The notes: generated from the sequence alone by a model not told the origin. Counted from the first letter of the stretch, positions 25,537-34,920 are shown. The stretch: 64,000 nt of DNA from Marinobacterium aestuarii (GCF_001651805.1 NZ_CP015839.1:2604001-2668000), one strand, 5' to 3'. Numbers and translations: made by a program.

Positions 25537-27475
25537 ATCCGTCTATTAAATCATCGTCAAAATCTAAACCATCTGAAACGTCCGGCGTTAAGCTTGCAGG
25601 GGTATGTTCAACGGCGTCTACGAATGCTTGAATGTGGGCGGCTTGACTGTCGATGCTGTCAAGATTGAGCTTTGTATTGTTCCCAGATGGCTTGCGCTTT
25701 CGTTTCCGACCCTGCGATGCGGTATAGACTTCCGAGTCCTGAATAAATCGATGAGTACCGAACGATTGGTTATCTTGATCAACCCATTGAGCAACTTCAC
25801 GCGCTCTATACTCGCCTAGGCTTACGCCATTTAACTCGTCGTAATCCGACTTTGCAGGAACATTCAGTCTAGCCCCGAGCTTAGGCAACACCACTGTAAT
25901 GCTACCTAGATCTTCCGTGTCTCTTTGTACAAGGACCTCCTGGGGATAGCCCAATCCAGAATCCAGCACCAGCTTATCTAGCTCGTTACTTTGATACCAA
26001 ATATTATTAATTCGTACACCCTCACGTTGTAACTTACGCGTGGTAACTTCGCCACGAATAAGTCGAAACTGATCGGCAATCGCGGGTACTACCGGCGGGG
26101 CCATTTTGGCACCTTCTAACCAGGCTGAGTAGGGCGTCCGGGATGCTTTTGAACCAGGTTTATTGAGGCCGCTATGCGGACGCTGATGATAGTCATCAAC
26201 AATGTATTGGGTCAGCAATGTAGTGAACTCCTCCAATGTCATTACAGCACTTTGCTGCATAGTGAGATCCTGCTCTTTTTGGTCTGTGCGTTTTCCAACA
26301 TATCCGAGAAGACTAAATAGAAATTGAGTACGACAAGTACCAAAGAATCGCTCGATAAACGGCTTTTTCCAAGGCTGGCGCACCTCGGTTACAATATGTG
26401 CTACTTTCAAGTGTTTCATGAAAGCTTTTACTTGGTGGGCATTAAAGGCAGGCCCAGCGTCGGATACGAGCATGCTCGGAAGGCCATACATTGGCATGGT
26501 ATTTAAGCAGCTCATCCCGTCCAAGTTATTCGGAGCAAGGAATTGTTGCAGCAGTTTTAGTACACCTGAGGCATTCTCGCCTTTACCAACCTGAACATAA
26601 AAACCTAAAATTGCACGTGAGTAGCAGTCGATTGCTGCATAGACGATTGGCGCGCCCAAATAGTTTCCATCATTGTCCAGCAAACCGATATTGAACTGTG
26701 CCGCATCCACCTCTGTTCGTTCAAGTATGTGATCAAACTTGAAGTTTTTTATTGCTTTTCGACGTACGCGATTACGTTCGGATTGGCTCATTTTTTTGGC
26801 CAGCTGGTCTGGTGTCAGCAGCATAGTGTTCGCCCAAGTATAAAATTGGGCTTTGGACACACACTTTACAGATGATAGGGGGTCATCTGGGTCTAGTTGG
26901 CACTTCTTGTAACGTTTTAGCATTTCCCCATAGCAAGCATTAAGTGTCAAAGCTCCTTTAGGCTTTAGATAGAAATCATCCATGATCTCGTAAAACAGCG
27001 TCTCGACTGGCGCGGACGCACGAAGCAGTGATTTTCTATTTTTAGGTGTAATGGCCCCGAGAATACCAATGGATGACTCTTTATATCGCTTATACCGAAC
27101 ATAAAGGGTCGAAGGAGAAGGAGGGTTGAGGTCCCTTATTTTTGCAGAAACTTTATCGATAACACGACGACGAGTAGAGATGGAACCTCGTTTTTCCTCC
27201 ATTTCTAGTTCCGAGATATAGTTCCCCCAATAGTCGGCTTGAATCATTATCGATTCAGAGACTGAGGGTTGTACAAAAGCATCACGGTTACCGTCCGTAA
27301 ATACTAAATAGCCATTCTCGAATGCCTCATCAAAAATTTTCTGTGTAAATACCTTACCGGCTGAACTGTCATCCATCGTTAAAAAAAACTGATCCCCAGT
27401 ATAGAATAATTTTGCGGGCTCCCCGAGATATAGACATGGCTTACCACTTGACTGCTCGAATAAAAACTTATTCAT
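25523..27475 (-). CDS. tnsB: TnsB-type DDE transposase
   Basis: This 650-residue Mu/TniA-type transposase has an N-terminal helix-turn-helix region, an RNase H-fold catalytic core and a C-terminal beta-barrel part. The catalytic triad can be read as the first aspartate in TEVDAAQFNIG (near residue 257), the second in LVSDAGPAF (near 340) and the glutamate in KPFIERFFGT (near 375). It cuts and joins the 3' ends of the element and binds the repeated TTTCCAGTTCAAG-type sites at the termini. It overlaps tnsA by four bases. The coding sequence is more AT-rich than the surrounding cargo, consistent with horizontal origin. Confidence 0.93.
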   Translation of the reverse strand: MNKFLFEQSSGKPCLYLGEPAKLFYTGDQFFLTMDDSSAGKVFTQKIFDEAFENGYLVFTDGNRDAFVQPSVSESIMIQADYWGNYISELEMEEKRGSISTRRRVIDKVSAKIRDLNPPSPSTLYVRYKRYKESSIGILGAITPKNRKSLLRASAPVETLFYEIMDDFYLKPKGALTLNACYGEMLKRYKKCQLDPDDPLSSVKCVSKAQFYTWANTMLLTPDQLAKKMSQSERNRVRRKAIKNFKFDHILERTEVDAAQFNIGLLDNDGNYLGAPIVYAAIDCYSRAILGFYVQVGKGENASGVLKLLQQFLAPNNLDGMSCLNTMPMYGLPSMLVSDAGPAFNAHQVKAFMKHLKVAHIVTEVRQPWKKPFIERFFGTCRTQFLFSLLGYVGKRTDQKEQDLTMQQSAVMTLEEFTTLLTQYIVDDYHQRPHSGLNKPGSKASRTPYSAWLEGAKMAPPVVPAIADQFRLIRGEVTTRKLQREGVRINNIWYQSNELDKLVLDSGLGYPQEVLVQRDTEDLGSITVVLPKLGARLNVPAKSDYDELNGVSLGEYRAREVAQWVDQDNQSFGTHRFIQDSEVYTASQGRKRKRKPSGNNTKLNLDSIDSQAAHIQAFVDAVEHTPASLTPDVSDGLDFDDDLIDGFGHV

Positions 27476-28116
27476 AGCTCAATTACCGTAGTAAAATCAA
27501 TAGGCTTATTAATATCGAACTTAACCTCCCCACGTGCCATTTTATAATACAGATCAGCTAGATTATTATCATATTTAAATTCATTCAAATAACTTGCTAT
27601 GTCTCCTTTGAATCTAAAATTATTATTTAGATTTAATGGAGCGTTATCCAAATAACGGTATAGAAAAATTGCATTTTTTGTAGCTTGTGACTTATATGAA
27701 ATGAATTGAACTTTCAAATTAAACCCGGCTTTATTGAAAAGCTCTGCTAGTATATTGAACTTATTTTTTTCTTTCTCACTCAACTCTTTTAAATCACTCT
27801 TTACTTCAATGAAATACGCAACCACATTAATTTCTTTAACAAAAAAATCTGGCGTATAACGACGTGACTTGCCATTGATTTGATATTCTATACTCAGTGG
27901 CTGCGAGTTGAAATAAATAATATTATTATTCATTTCCAGTTCAATTGATTTAGCAAGCTCAGTGTAGCTCTCTAGGTACATGGAGCATCCCGCTTTGCGA
28001 GACGTATAGGTAATGGTCGGCTTTACAGGTGACGCTTTATACAGATTTCTCATCAGGTTGCAAGCTCCTATGCCTTTGTTTTTCGGCGATAACAAATCGC
28101 CACATATAGAATACAA
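27472..28116 (-). CDS. tnsA: TnsA-type endonuclease
   Basis: This 214-residue protein carries the restriction-like nuclease core in RYTPDFFVKEINVVAYFIEVK: the metal-binding aspartate follows the YTP sequence near residue 91 and the E-x-K follows near 106. TnsA cleaves the 5' strands so that, with TnsB, the element moves by cut-and-paste. The C-terminal region (FRFKGDIASYLNEF) is short compared with Tn7 TnsA (about 270 residues) but retains a plausible TnsC-binding segment. It is the first gene of the leftward operon. The coding region is very AT-rich. The start may instead be the ATG 21 codons in (MRNLYK). Confidence 0.88.
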   Translation of the reverse strand: MYSICGDLLSPKNKGIGACNLMRNLYKASPVKPTITYTSRKAGCSMYLESYTELAKSIELEMNNNIIYFNSQPLSIEYQINGKSRRYTPDFFVKEINVVAYFIEVKSDLKELSEKEKNKFNILAELFNKAGFNLKVQFISYKSQATKNAIFLYRYLDNAPLNLNNNFRFKGDIASYLNEFKYDNNLADLYYKMARGEVKFDINKPIDFTTVIEL

Positions 28117-28182
28117 AGGACGAAACTCGATTATCCGGACAAAATTGTTGCAAAAAAATTCAGAATAAAATAAAAAGTAAAA

Positions 28183-28200
28183 TTTCCAGAAGAACTGGTA
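28183..28200. promoter_or_regulatory. TnsB-site-like sequence in the tnsA promoter region
   Basis: TTTCCAGAAGAACTGGTA lies between tnsA and the divergent regulator-like gene, next to AT-rich promoter-like sequence. It resembles the TTTCCAGT(T)CAGAACTG core of the left terminal repeat with a small gap. It might let TnsB or the neighbouring protein regulate the operon. Similarity is partial. Confidence 0.3.
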
Positions 28201-28209
28201 ATCGCGTGT

Positions 28210-28860
28210 ATGCTAGGTGACTCGAAATTGACAGAACGTACCGGTAAGGTAGCTACGTCCAAAAGGTTCAGGGATTGGTCAGCGTATATATTTCGTCTCA
28301 AGGCATTCGAAATGTACAGTCCAGGGTACGTCACGGAAGAAGACATCTGTCAAATCGCAGCGCTAGCATTACTTGAGGCCGTAAGTAGGGGTAAATTTGT
28401 ATTACACCCGGTGATCGACACAGATGATCCGATTGAAATCGACCGAATACACAATGCGCGCATCTTACGGTGGCTGAAGACTCATGTTGGTTTTCAGTAT
28501 AAATCGTGGATTCGCAGCCGTTTACCTAAGAATTTTAGTGAGGCACGAGGGGGTAACAAAATGATGGGAGACTCTACTTTCTCTGAGACTAACTACTCCG
28601 ATTTAACAGCAGAGACCCGTGTGGCCGTTGAAATCTTGCACATAACAGAGCCTGATTTCGAGATTGCAAGAGAAATTTTTACACTAAAGGGTCGAATGAA
28701 AGCGTTAGGTATTGATGAGCACAAGTTGTTTTACATTTGCTACCACCTGAATGGGACGTCGTTTGAAGAAATGGCGCGACGCCATGGGGGCACAAGTGAT
28801 AAGTATCGCCGGTTGGTAAGGCGCGCACTCACCTCCGCGGGACTCGATACGCTACTCTAG
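28210..28860 (+). CDS. Uncharacterised helical protein with sigma-factor-like ends
   Basis: This is a 216-residue, charged, mostly helical protein I cannot assign to a family. Near residues 40-60 the segment TEEDICQIAALALLEAVSRG recalls the helical part of sigma region 2. The C-terminus (LNGTSFEEMARRHGGTSDKYRRLVRRAL, about 177-206) has the spacing of a region-4 helix-turn-helix. It is divergent from tnsA across a 93-base AT-rich gap, so it may regulate transposition gene expression. No strong ribosome site precedes the ATG. The sigma-like reading is pattern-based and could be wrong; any small DNA-binding helical protein would also fit. Confidence 0.5.
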   Translation: MLGDSKLTERTGKVATSKRFRDWSAYIFRLKAFEMYSPGYVTEEDICQIAALALLEAVSRGKFVLHPVIDTDDPIEIDRIHNARILRWLKTHVGFQYKSWIRSRLPKNFSEARGGNKMMGDSTFSETNYSDLTAETRVAVEILHITEPDFEIAREIFTLKGRMKALGIDEHKLFYICYHLNGTSFEEMARRHGGTSDKYRRLVRRALTSAGLDTLL

Positions 28861-29024
28861 CGACGCCCCCCGGTGTTCGTGTGCACGTTAGCATCGACGG
28901 TCACCCCGCCTAAATTTATGGCCAGGGGTGTGAAAGGTAACCGGGAGGAGGCCGATAAGCTACCGGGCCCCCTCCGTTTTGTCCATTCCAACGGCTTAAC
29001 CAAATACTTGCCTTGAACGCCGCG

Positions 29025-30812
29025 TTAGTTGGCATCAGGGCAGTCAAAATGAGGCATAAGCTCCGCTCCTTCATTGGTTATCTGGCGAGTACTACGGGTA
29101 TCCAGAACGATGCCTGGTACACATCGAAGCCGGTAGTTCAGCGTGGATAGGTAACTTTCAGTAAGATGCACTTCCCACAGCCGTGGATGGCCACAGACAG
29201 CGCAGTTTCCGTCCTGGTATGGGCGGTGATCGCCGCAATGCTCACAACGCATTAGGCTGTCATGCCCAGATTGCTTCAGGCTTGTAATGACCTGAATAAG
29301 CGACTGAATTCGCTCTTCTCTGATTTTACGGGCAATCGCGAGCCGCGACTGTTCCTGAGCGCGATGAGCTTCGAGCGCTGCTTGCTCCTTCCGGTCGGCT
29401 GCCTCCTGTGCCAAACGGTGCTCTTCGTCCTTTCTGGCGCGCGCAGCATGTAATGCTGCAATGTTGTTTTCACGGATGACAAACAGCCCTGTACCGGGCT
29501 GTGCTTGCTCAAGAAGCCCTTCTTTCACCAAAGACTCCATGAACTTGTGCACGATGCTGTAGGGGCTCGGAATCATGGCGTTTTCCTTGTCTTCCAAGAA
29601 CCAGATGCCCTTGCGCCCATACCACTGTCCACGGGCTTTGCCTTGTTGTTTGTATCGATACTTCAAGTTAACGAGCGCCGCTGCCCAGTCGAGTAGTCCA
29701 AACTGGCGAACGATGCGCTGCTTGATCAAGTTTGTGTGCAGCGTCGTGTTCTTAGCTTTAGAAACGATACAGTTTTCATAGATGTAGGCTTGCCAGATTG
29801 TTCGGTGAGCATTGAGTATCCAGTCCCCCTCAATAGGCACATCCAAACAGGGAGGCCACGGAGTTACGTTAAGTCGCTCCAGAATTGCGGGTGTGGACGA
29901 TTCTGCGCCCTCCAGAAGCGACTGATTACGGACGGCAGCACCATCGTCTTGCACCATCCGTCTCAGTGCCTGAAGAGGGGCATGATACTGCTGGCGCAAC
30001 TGTTCCCGCCGCTCAGCGATCTGGTGTTTGCGTGCTAGCTTTTGGGCTTCCTCGTGTTTTTGCTCCATCCGCTTACGACTTTCTTCGTCAAGTCGGGCCT
30101 GATGCTCGGCCCGGTAACGTTGAACGCGCGCGTCCAAGTATGCTCGTGCCGTTTCGATTTCGTCGTTATGGAGCTGGCAGGCGATCCAGTCCCGGGGGGC
30201 GGCTTCCAGCACCTCATGGCGAAATCGCTCCATATCCTGCACGTCCTCAAGGGTAAGATGCGCAAGATGGATTTCGAACATGTTCTTGTTGGCAAAACGA
30301 GACCGCTTGTCATCCGATACCGCATGAGTCACATGGACCTCGATGTAAATTTCGGTGCCATCCTTCAGGCATGCAACGATATCTGGCCGCAGGCCTTCGG
30401 CCGTTTGCTCGAGTTTCACGGAATCAAATGCCAGAAGGGACGATTCCCTGTTGACATCTTCTGAGAGCAAGTGCCCTGGATACGCTTCTTTTTCAATTCG
30501 CGTAGAAAAACTTGGACAGAACGCCTGCTTGGTGTCTTCGATAACCTGCTTGGCCATCAGATGAACGGCGCTCTCGTAACCACCAGAACACTCAGCACCT
30601 CGCCAATGTGAAAAATATTCACGCTTACGCTCGCCCTTATTGGCCACCAATGCCGTACCGCAGCCAGGACAAACACAGTCGCACGATTTGCCGCGGATGA
30701 CTTCAGAAGGGCCGTAAAGGCGATTCCCGCGGCGGCCAAAGGGAACCCGCAGCCCGTTGGAGCGCTGATCAATTGAGCTGATCATCTCAGATGATGCTTC
30801 GTTGTTGTCCAT
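29025..30812 (-). CDS. CoiA-like zinc-finger nuclease candidate
   Basis: The protein is about 595 residues. Near the N-terminus, CVCPGCGTALVANKGERKREYFSHWRGAEC is a zinc-finger plus HxW-type motif like those of CoiA competence proteins. It is followed by a nuclease-like segment, LRPDIVACLKDGTEIYIEVHVTHAV, with an aspartate and an E-V-H in PD-(D/E)xK spacing. The middle (about 215-290) is a long charged coiled coil; the C-terminus holds a second zinc ribbon, CEHCGDHRPY...CAVCGHPRLW. I chose the ATG at 30812, which has GAGG nine bases upstream, over the one at 30827. It is divergent from the membrane-protein gene. It may be a stand-alone DNA-targeting defence protein; function is inferred. Confidence 0.6.
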   Translation of the reverse strand: MDNNEASSEMISSIDQRSNGLRVPFGRRGNRLYGPSEVIRGKSCDCVCPGCGTALVANKGERKREYFSHWRGAECSGGYESAVHLMAKQVIEDTKQAFCPSFSTRIEKEAYPGHLLSEDVNRESSLLAFDSVKLEQTAEGLRPDIVACLKDGTEIYIEVHVTHAVSDDKRSRFANKNMFEIHLAHLTLEDVQDMERFRHEVLEAAPRDWIACQLHNDEIETARAYLDARVQRYRAEHQARLDEESRKRMEQKHEEAQKLARKHQIAERREQLRQQYHAPLQALRRMVQDDGAAVRNQSLLEGAESSTPAILERLNVTPWPPCLDVPIEGDWILNAHRTIWQAYIYENCIVSKAKNTTLHTNLIKQRIVRQFGLLDWAAALVNLKYRYKQQGKARGQWYGRKGIWFLEDKENAMIPSPYSIVHKFMESLVKEGLLEQAQPGTGLFVIRENNIAALHAARARKDEEHRLAQEAADRKEQAALEAHRAQEQSRLAIARKIREERIQSLIQVITSLKQSGHDSLMRCEHCGDHRPYQDGNCAVCGHPRLWEVHLTESYLSTLNYRLRCVPGIVLDTRSTRQITNEGAELMPHFDCPDAN

Positions 30813-30850
30813 GATCTTGTGCCTCATATCCTGTATTCAATTGATGAATG

Positions 30851-30872
30851 ACACCTCTTGTTGATGAGGTGT
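30851..30872. promoter_or_regulatory. Inverted repeat in the divergent promoter region
   Basis: ACACCTC and GAGGTGT are perfect seven-base inverted repeats separated by eight bases. They lie between the CoiA-like gene and the rightward membrane-protein gene, so they may form an operator or a small hairpin. No binding protein is identified. Confidence 0.35.
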
Positions 30873-30953
30873 ACACGGCGGATAATCAGCGAAATCAATT
30901 GGATGTTCGTGCCGTTCCGGAACTTCCGGAACGCAGAAAGGGACTTTGCAGCA

Positions 30954-32054
30954 ATGCAGGACGAAAACGAAGACGTAAAAAGCCGCCAGGTGCGCTACCT
31001 TTGCCGCTGTCTTGAAGCAATCGAAAAGGAATTTTGTAAGGGCAACGAGCCGCTCGCTGCCTTTTACCGTGAATGCCTGTCGTATCTGGGTTCACACGAC
31101 AAGCTACAGTCCGGCGACCTTGCTGCGTGCGATAAGCACACGCACGAAGATAAAAAGCTGACGACTAAGGCGTATAGAGCCCGTCTGGAAAAACTGAGCC
31201 AAGAGCTCCAGAGTAAAGGTTCACGCCTTAGACCACTTTTGCGTGACTTTAATCTCACCCGACAGCCCATTCTTAGCTGTGTCGTCGGTCAAGGGAACGG
31301 TAATCAGAGCTACTACCAGCTGACAGTTGAGAACGAGGGGGAGGGCACCCAATCCGGTGCGCAGCAAGATAACACACTGCCCTTGGCCACATACCCCGAC
31401 ACCGCTGCTGAGGTCCCTACGCAACATAACGAAAAGAGTAAACCCGAAGCGCCCACTATGGATCCGGGCCTGATCTACTACCGTACGAATGAGATCAGTC
31501 GAGCGCCTTGGTACCTGCGGGTGGCGGATCCGCTGTTTAGGACCCAACTAAATCGCATGCGCTTCGCGGCTAGCCTTATGGCGATGTACTTTCTGGTTTT
31601 GCCTGGGCTGATCGTTTACCTGTTTTTGCTGAAACAGCATACAAACATGACACTGTTTCTGTTCGCTGGTTTTTTAGCACTCTACCTTTTTACCTATGCA
31701 CCCTCGACAAACCTGTTGCGGTTGTTTACACGCAAAATTGTACTTTTGGATGCGATACGGCTACCTGTCAGCAGCATCTGCATTTCCGAAATTACCAAGA
31801 TACCGGCGGAAGACGACCGGCCGGCCAATGTCGAGCGATCGCTCAGCGTCGTTACGGTGGCCGCCGACTGCCCTGTATGCTTTCAGCTATACGGTGTGCG
31901 TGACTCCGTACTGCTCGAGCAGAAGGGACTACTAAATAGCTGGATTTATGGCGCCTGCACTAACAATCCGATGATGCACAGGTTTACCTTTGACAAGGAT
32001 CTGATGACAGGTCTACCCATCAGCCCAAAAGCACCGGGCCATCTCCATCTGTAA
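30954..32054 (+). CDS. Uncharacterised two-transmembrane protein with a long cytosolic N-terminal region
   Basis: I do not recognise this 366-residue protein. Residues about 1-150 are hydrophilic and partly coiled coil (LTTKAYRARLEKLSQELQSK). A disordered linker rich in Q, P and E follows. Two adjacent hydrophobic segments (SLMAMYFLVLPGLIVYLFLL and TLFLFAGFLALYLFTYA) lie around 205-255, then about 110 residues of soluble C-terminus. This soluble-TM-TM-soluble layout occurs in membrane effectors of defence systems but is not diagnostic. AAAGGGA lies ten bases before the ATG at 30954. In-frame ATGs at 30903 and 30858 are alternatives. It sits upstream of the nucleotidase gene in the same direction. 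Confidence 0.55.
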   Translation: MQDENEDVKSRQVRYLCRCLEAIEKEFCKGNEPLAAFYRECLSYLGSHDKLQSGDLAACDKHTHEDKKLTTKAYRARLEKLSQELQSKGSRLRPLLRDFNLTRQPILSCVVGQGNGNQSYYQLTVENEGEGTQSGAQQDNTLPLATYPDTAAEVPTQHNEKSKPEAPTMDPGLIYYRTNEISRAPWYLRVADPLFRTQLNRMRFAASLMAMYFLVLPGLIVYLFLLKQHTNMTLFLFAGFLALYLFTYAPSTNLLRLFTRKIVLLDAIRLPVSSICISEITKIPAEDDRPANVERSLSVVTVAADCPVCFQLYGVRDSVLLEQKGLLNSWIYGACTNNPMMHRFTFDKDLMTGLPISPKAPGHLHL

Positions 32055-32150
32055 ATACACAGCATTGAGGTCAGCCTTCATATTGATTGGTTTGTGGTGG
32101 GGGTTACTTCTCCAAATTTAATTCTCGCATATAACATCAAGGGGGGGGGT

Positions 32151-33170
32151 ATGTCGCTGGATCTTAGTGAAACCTTTGTCGTGGGAGTCTCATCCACCGC
32201 GCTGTTCGACCTGAGCGAGTCGGACCAGCTATTCAGACAGGCGCAAGTCAATGAACCCAACACTGCCATAGCGGTCTATCGGGAGCATATGCGCGAACGC
32301 GAAAGCGAGCCGCTCGCGCCAGGTACAGGACACCCGCTGATCAAGGCATTGCTGGGGCTAAATCGATACGGCGATCCGGATCGATCACCGCTGGTAGAAG
32401 TTGTGGTCATGTCACGCAATAGCCCCGATACAGGACTGCGGATACTGCATACGATTCGTCATCAGCAATTGAATATTAGCCGCTCCGCCTTCACCGCCGG
32501 TGAGTCAGTGACGGATTATCTGGAAGCCTTCGACGTAGACCTTTTCCTGACGACCAATGTTAGTGATGCGCAGAAGGTGATTGACTCGCGAGTTTGCGCA
32601 GCTGCTGTACTCAAACCGCCTCCCACCGGCGATAGCCAAGCGATACCGGAAGGGCAGGTGCGCATCGCTTTTGATGGCGATGCGGTACTGTTCTCCGACG
32701 CCAGTGAATTGGTCTACAAGACCGAGGGGCTCCAGGCATTTCTCGATCAGGAGGATGCCATGCAGGACGAACCGTTGGCCGATGGCCCTTATGCGCACTT
32801 GTTACGCAAACTTTCGCTGTTGCAAGAACGGCTGCCACAAACGGTGGATACGTCTCCAGTACGTATCGCTCTGGTAACCGCACGCAATAGCCCGGCCGAA
32901 ATGCGGGTAATCAAAACTCTTCGGAGCTGGGGGGTACATGTGCACGAAGCTTTCTTTTTAGGTGGTGTCGGCAAGGCCAAGGTACTTAAAGCCTTTCGCC
33001 CACACGTATTTTTCGACGATCAGGATGTGCACCTGGATGAGGCCGCACTGCTGGTACCTTCTGGAAAAGTACCCTACCACAGCAGTTCACTACTGTCGGA
33101 TCTAAAAATGATAAACACGGATGCGACTGGCGATAAAGATGAGACCGAGAGTACGTCTATAGGAGGTTGA
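32151..33170 (+). CDS. Cytosolic 5'-nucleotidase (NT5C1/PF06189-like)
   Basis: This 339-residue protein resembles cytosolic 5'-nucleotidase I. VVGVSSTALFDL is at the start, VEVVVMSRNSPDTG near residue 83, RIAFDGDAVLFSD near 180 with a HAD-like catalytic aspartate pair, LVTARNSPAEMRVIKTLRSWG near 255 and HVFFDDQDVH near 300. Such enzymes dephosphorylate nucleoside monophosphates. The start follows a run of nine G residues after AA (32139-32149), a strong if unusual ribosome site; the extra upstream frame to 32094 is unlikely coding. It lies between a membrane protein and a nucleotide-sensor-like activator in a defence island, so a nucleotide-depleting or signal-clearing role is possible. Confidence 0.8.
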   Translation: MSLDLSETFVVGVSSTALFDLSESDQLFRQAQVNEPNTAIAVYREHMRERESEPLAPGTGHPLIKALLGLNRYGDPDRSPLVEVVVMSRNSPDTGLRILHTIRHQQLNISRSAFTAGESVTDYLEAFDVDLFLTTNVSDAQKVIDSRVCAAAVLKPPPTGDSQAIPEGQVRIAFDGDAVLFSDASELVYKTEGLQAFLDQEDAMQDEPLADGPYAHLLRKLSLLQERLPQTVDTSPVRIALVTARNSPAEMRVIKTLRSWGVHVHEAFFLGGVGKAKVLKAFRPHVFFDDQDVHLDEAALLVPSGKVPYHSSSLLSDLKMINTDATGDKDETESTSIGG

Positions 33171-33398
33171 AGTAGCAAGTGTCCCCATTTTGGTCGGCCA
33201 TCTTGACCACTTTTTACCCATCTCGCCCATACTCTGATGTTTTTAGCATCGCGGTATTTATCACCTGCGAGTAGTGAATGTGAGGCATGCCCGATATTGT
33301 TACAAATGCGGCTAAGTATAATCGGGGCATGACAACATGCTTTATCCCTTCGCGAATGGTAAATTTTGTTACAGATTCATAAATGGATTTATGGTGAT
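33171..33398. other. Intergenic stretch before the sigma54 activator gene
   Basis: No gene is visible. The segment from 33176 (AAGTGTCCCCATTTTGGTCG) carries a GGTC/GACC inverted repeat and looks like a possible decayed insertion-sequence end, though I cannot assign the family. The rest is AT-rich upstream sequence of the activator gene. Confidence 0.3.
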
Positions 33399-34901
33399 AT
33401 GAAGAAGCAGATACTGCTGACCTGGCTTGGCAAGCACGATCTTGATGCGGAAGCCAAGAATCAGCTCGGCCCTGTCGCATCGATTCTTCTGGGTACTGGG
33501 TGGCCTTTTGACGAAGCACGTATCCTGGTCAACGACTGGTTCGATGAGGTTCCCAGATATGAAGCCTGGCTCAAGCGGGTGCTCAAGAAAGAGGGACGCT
33601 CGGCTTGCGTATTCATCCGCTGTGCTGAGCTTCGAAGTCCGATTGATTATCCAGGTATCTATGCGGTGGCAAGGGAGGAGCTGGGTCGGCTCGCCTCTCC
33701 AGAGCGGAAAATAACCTTGAATCTCACCTCTGGAACTCCAGCAATGATCGCAACCTGGCTCTTGCTGGGCAAAGGGGTCTTTGGCGCCAAACTGGTTCAA
33801 ACGTCCCTACAGCAGGGGCTGTCGGTCGTTGACTTGCCCTTCGATATTTCGCTGGAGTACCTACAGCAGCAGGATGGAATCCTCGGTTCAATCGCATCTG
33901 CTACACCCGGCTTAAATGCGCATTTCGAGCATATCCAGACGGCTTCGCCGGCCATGCAGGAGTGTGTCGAGCTTGCCAAGCGCCTGGCTGTGCGAGATGT
34001 TCCGGTGATCATTCAGGGTGAAACCGGAACAGGCAAGGAAGTGATGGCCGAAGCGCTCCATCAGGCGTCGCTTCGTAATGCTAAGCCGTTCATTGCAGTC
34101 AACTGCGGTGCCATTCCCGAAAGCCTGCTCGATTCACAGCTATTCGGCCATGTGAAGGGGGCTTTTACCGGTGCGACAGGAGACCGCAAGGGATACTTTG
34201 AGGAAGCTGATGGCGGGGTTTTGTTTCTGGATGAGATTGGTGAGCTGCCGCTGGAAGCTCAGGCCAAGCTTCTTCGTGCTTTGCAACAGAAAGAGATTAC
34301 GCGGGTAGGTGACAGCAAACCCCGCAAGGTGGATATCCGGGTCATCGCGGCCACTCACCGTGACCTGTTGTCGATGGTTGAAGACGGTTCGTTCCGTGAA
34401 GATCTCTTTTATCGCCTGGCTGTGGGTGTGCTGCATATTCCAGCTCTGCGCGAACGTATACAGGATATGGAACTACTGGTTGAGGCGTTGCTAGCGAATC
34501 TAAACCAGGAAGCGCAAACTCAACCAGGGTATGTAAGTAAAGAAATTTCCAAAAATGGAATTAAATTTATTAAAGCACAGCGCTGGCCGGGCAACATTCG
34601 GGAGCTTTGGAATACGCTGGTACGTGCGTCTATCTGGAGCGATGATCAGATGCTGGATGCGATCCATCTGGAAAAGGCACTGATCAGGCGTCCCGACGGC
34701 GATGACACAGGTGCGCTGCGGGTCGATGTGTCCGGTGGTATCGATATTAATAAAATCATAGAAAAAACAAAAAGATACTGCATTGAAGAGGCCTTTAGAG
34801 TGACTGCCGGTCAGAAGGGAAAAGCGGCTAAACTACTGGGGCTCAGTAATCATCAGACGCTGACAAACTGGATGAAGCAACTGGGGATGGAAGAACAATA
34901 A
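33399..34901 (+). CDS. Sigma54-dependent transcriptional activator with CARF/RtcR-like sensor domain
   Basis: This 500-residue regulator has three parts. The N-terminal 160 residues form a Rossmann-like sensor resembling the CARF/RtcR type ([14 protein letters not shown] at the start; [20 protein letters not shown] near 108). The AAA+ sigma54-contact domain (about 185-420) contains Walker A GETGTGKE, the GAFTGA sigma54 loop and [15 protein letters not shown]-terminal Fis-type helix-turn-helix ends [21 protein letters not shown]. Such proteins open sigma54 promoters when the sensor binds a signal; CARF domains bind nucleotides, while RtcR responds to RNA ends. The gene stands directly before the restriction-Zorya cluster, and candidate -24/-12 promoters occur there. 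The TTG at 33366 is a less likely start. Confidence 0.85.
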   Translation: MKKQILLTWLGKHDLDAEAKNQLGPVASILLGTGWPFDEARILVNDWFDEVPRYEAWLKRVLKKEGRSACVFIRCAELRSPIDYPGIYAVAREELGRLASPERKITLNLTSGTPAMIATWLLLGKGVFGAKLVQTSLQQGLSVVDLPFDISLEYLQQQDGILGSIASATPGLNAHFEHIQTASPAMQECVELAKRLAVRDVPVIIQGETGTGKEVMAEALHQASLRNAKPFIAVNCGAIPESLLDSQLFGHVKGAFTGATGDRKGYFEEADGGVLFLDEIGELPLEAQAKLLRALQQKEITRVGDSKPRKVDIRVIAATHRDLLSMVEDGSFREDLFYRLAVGVLHIPALRERIQDMELLVEALLANLNQEAQTQPGYVSKEISKNGIKFIKAQRWPGNIRELWNTLVRASIWSDDQMLDAIHLEKALIRRPDGDDTGALRVDVSGGIDINKIIEKTKRYCIEEAFRVTAGQKGKAAKLLGLSNHQTLTNWMKQLGMEEQ

Positions 34902-34920
34902 AGCGCGCCTGATACAAATC

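Noticed and set aside
28117-29024. A second transposon right end just beyond tnsA
   Set aside because: Only one partial TTTCCAG-type match is present, with no TGT/ACA terminus or repeat array; the 61256 end fits far better.
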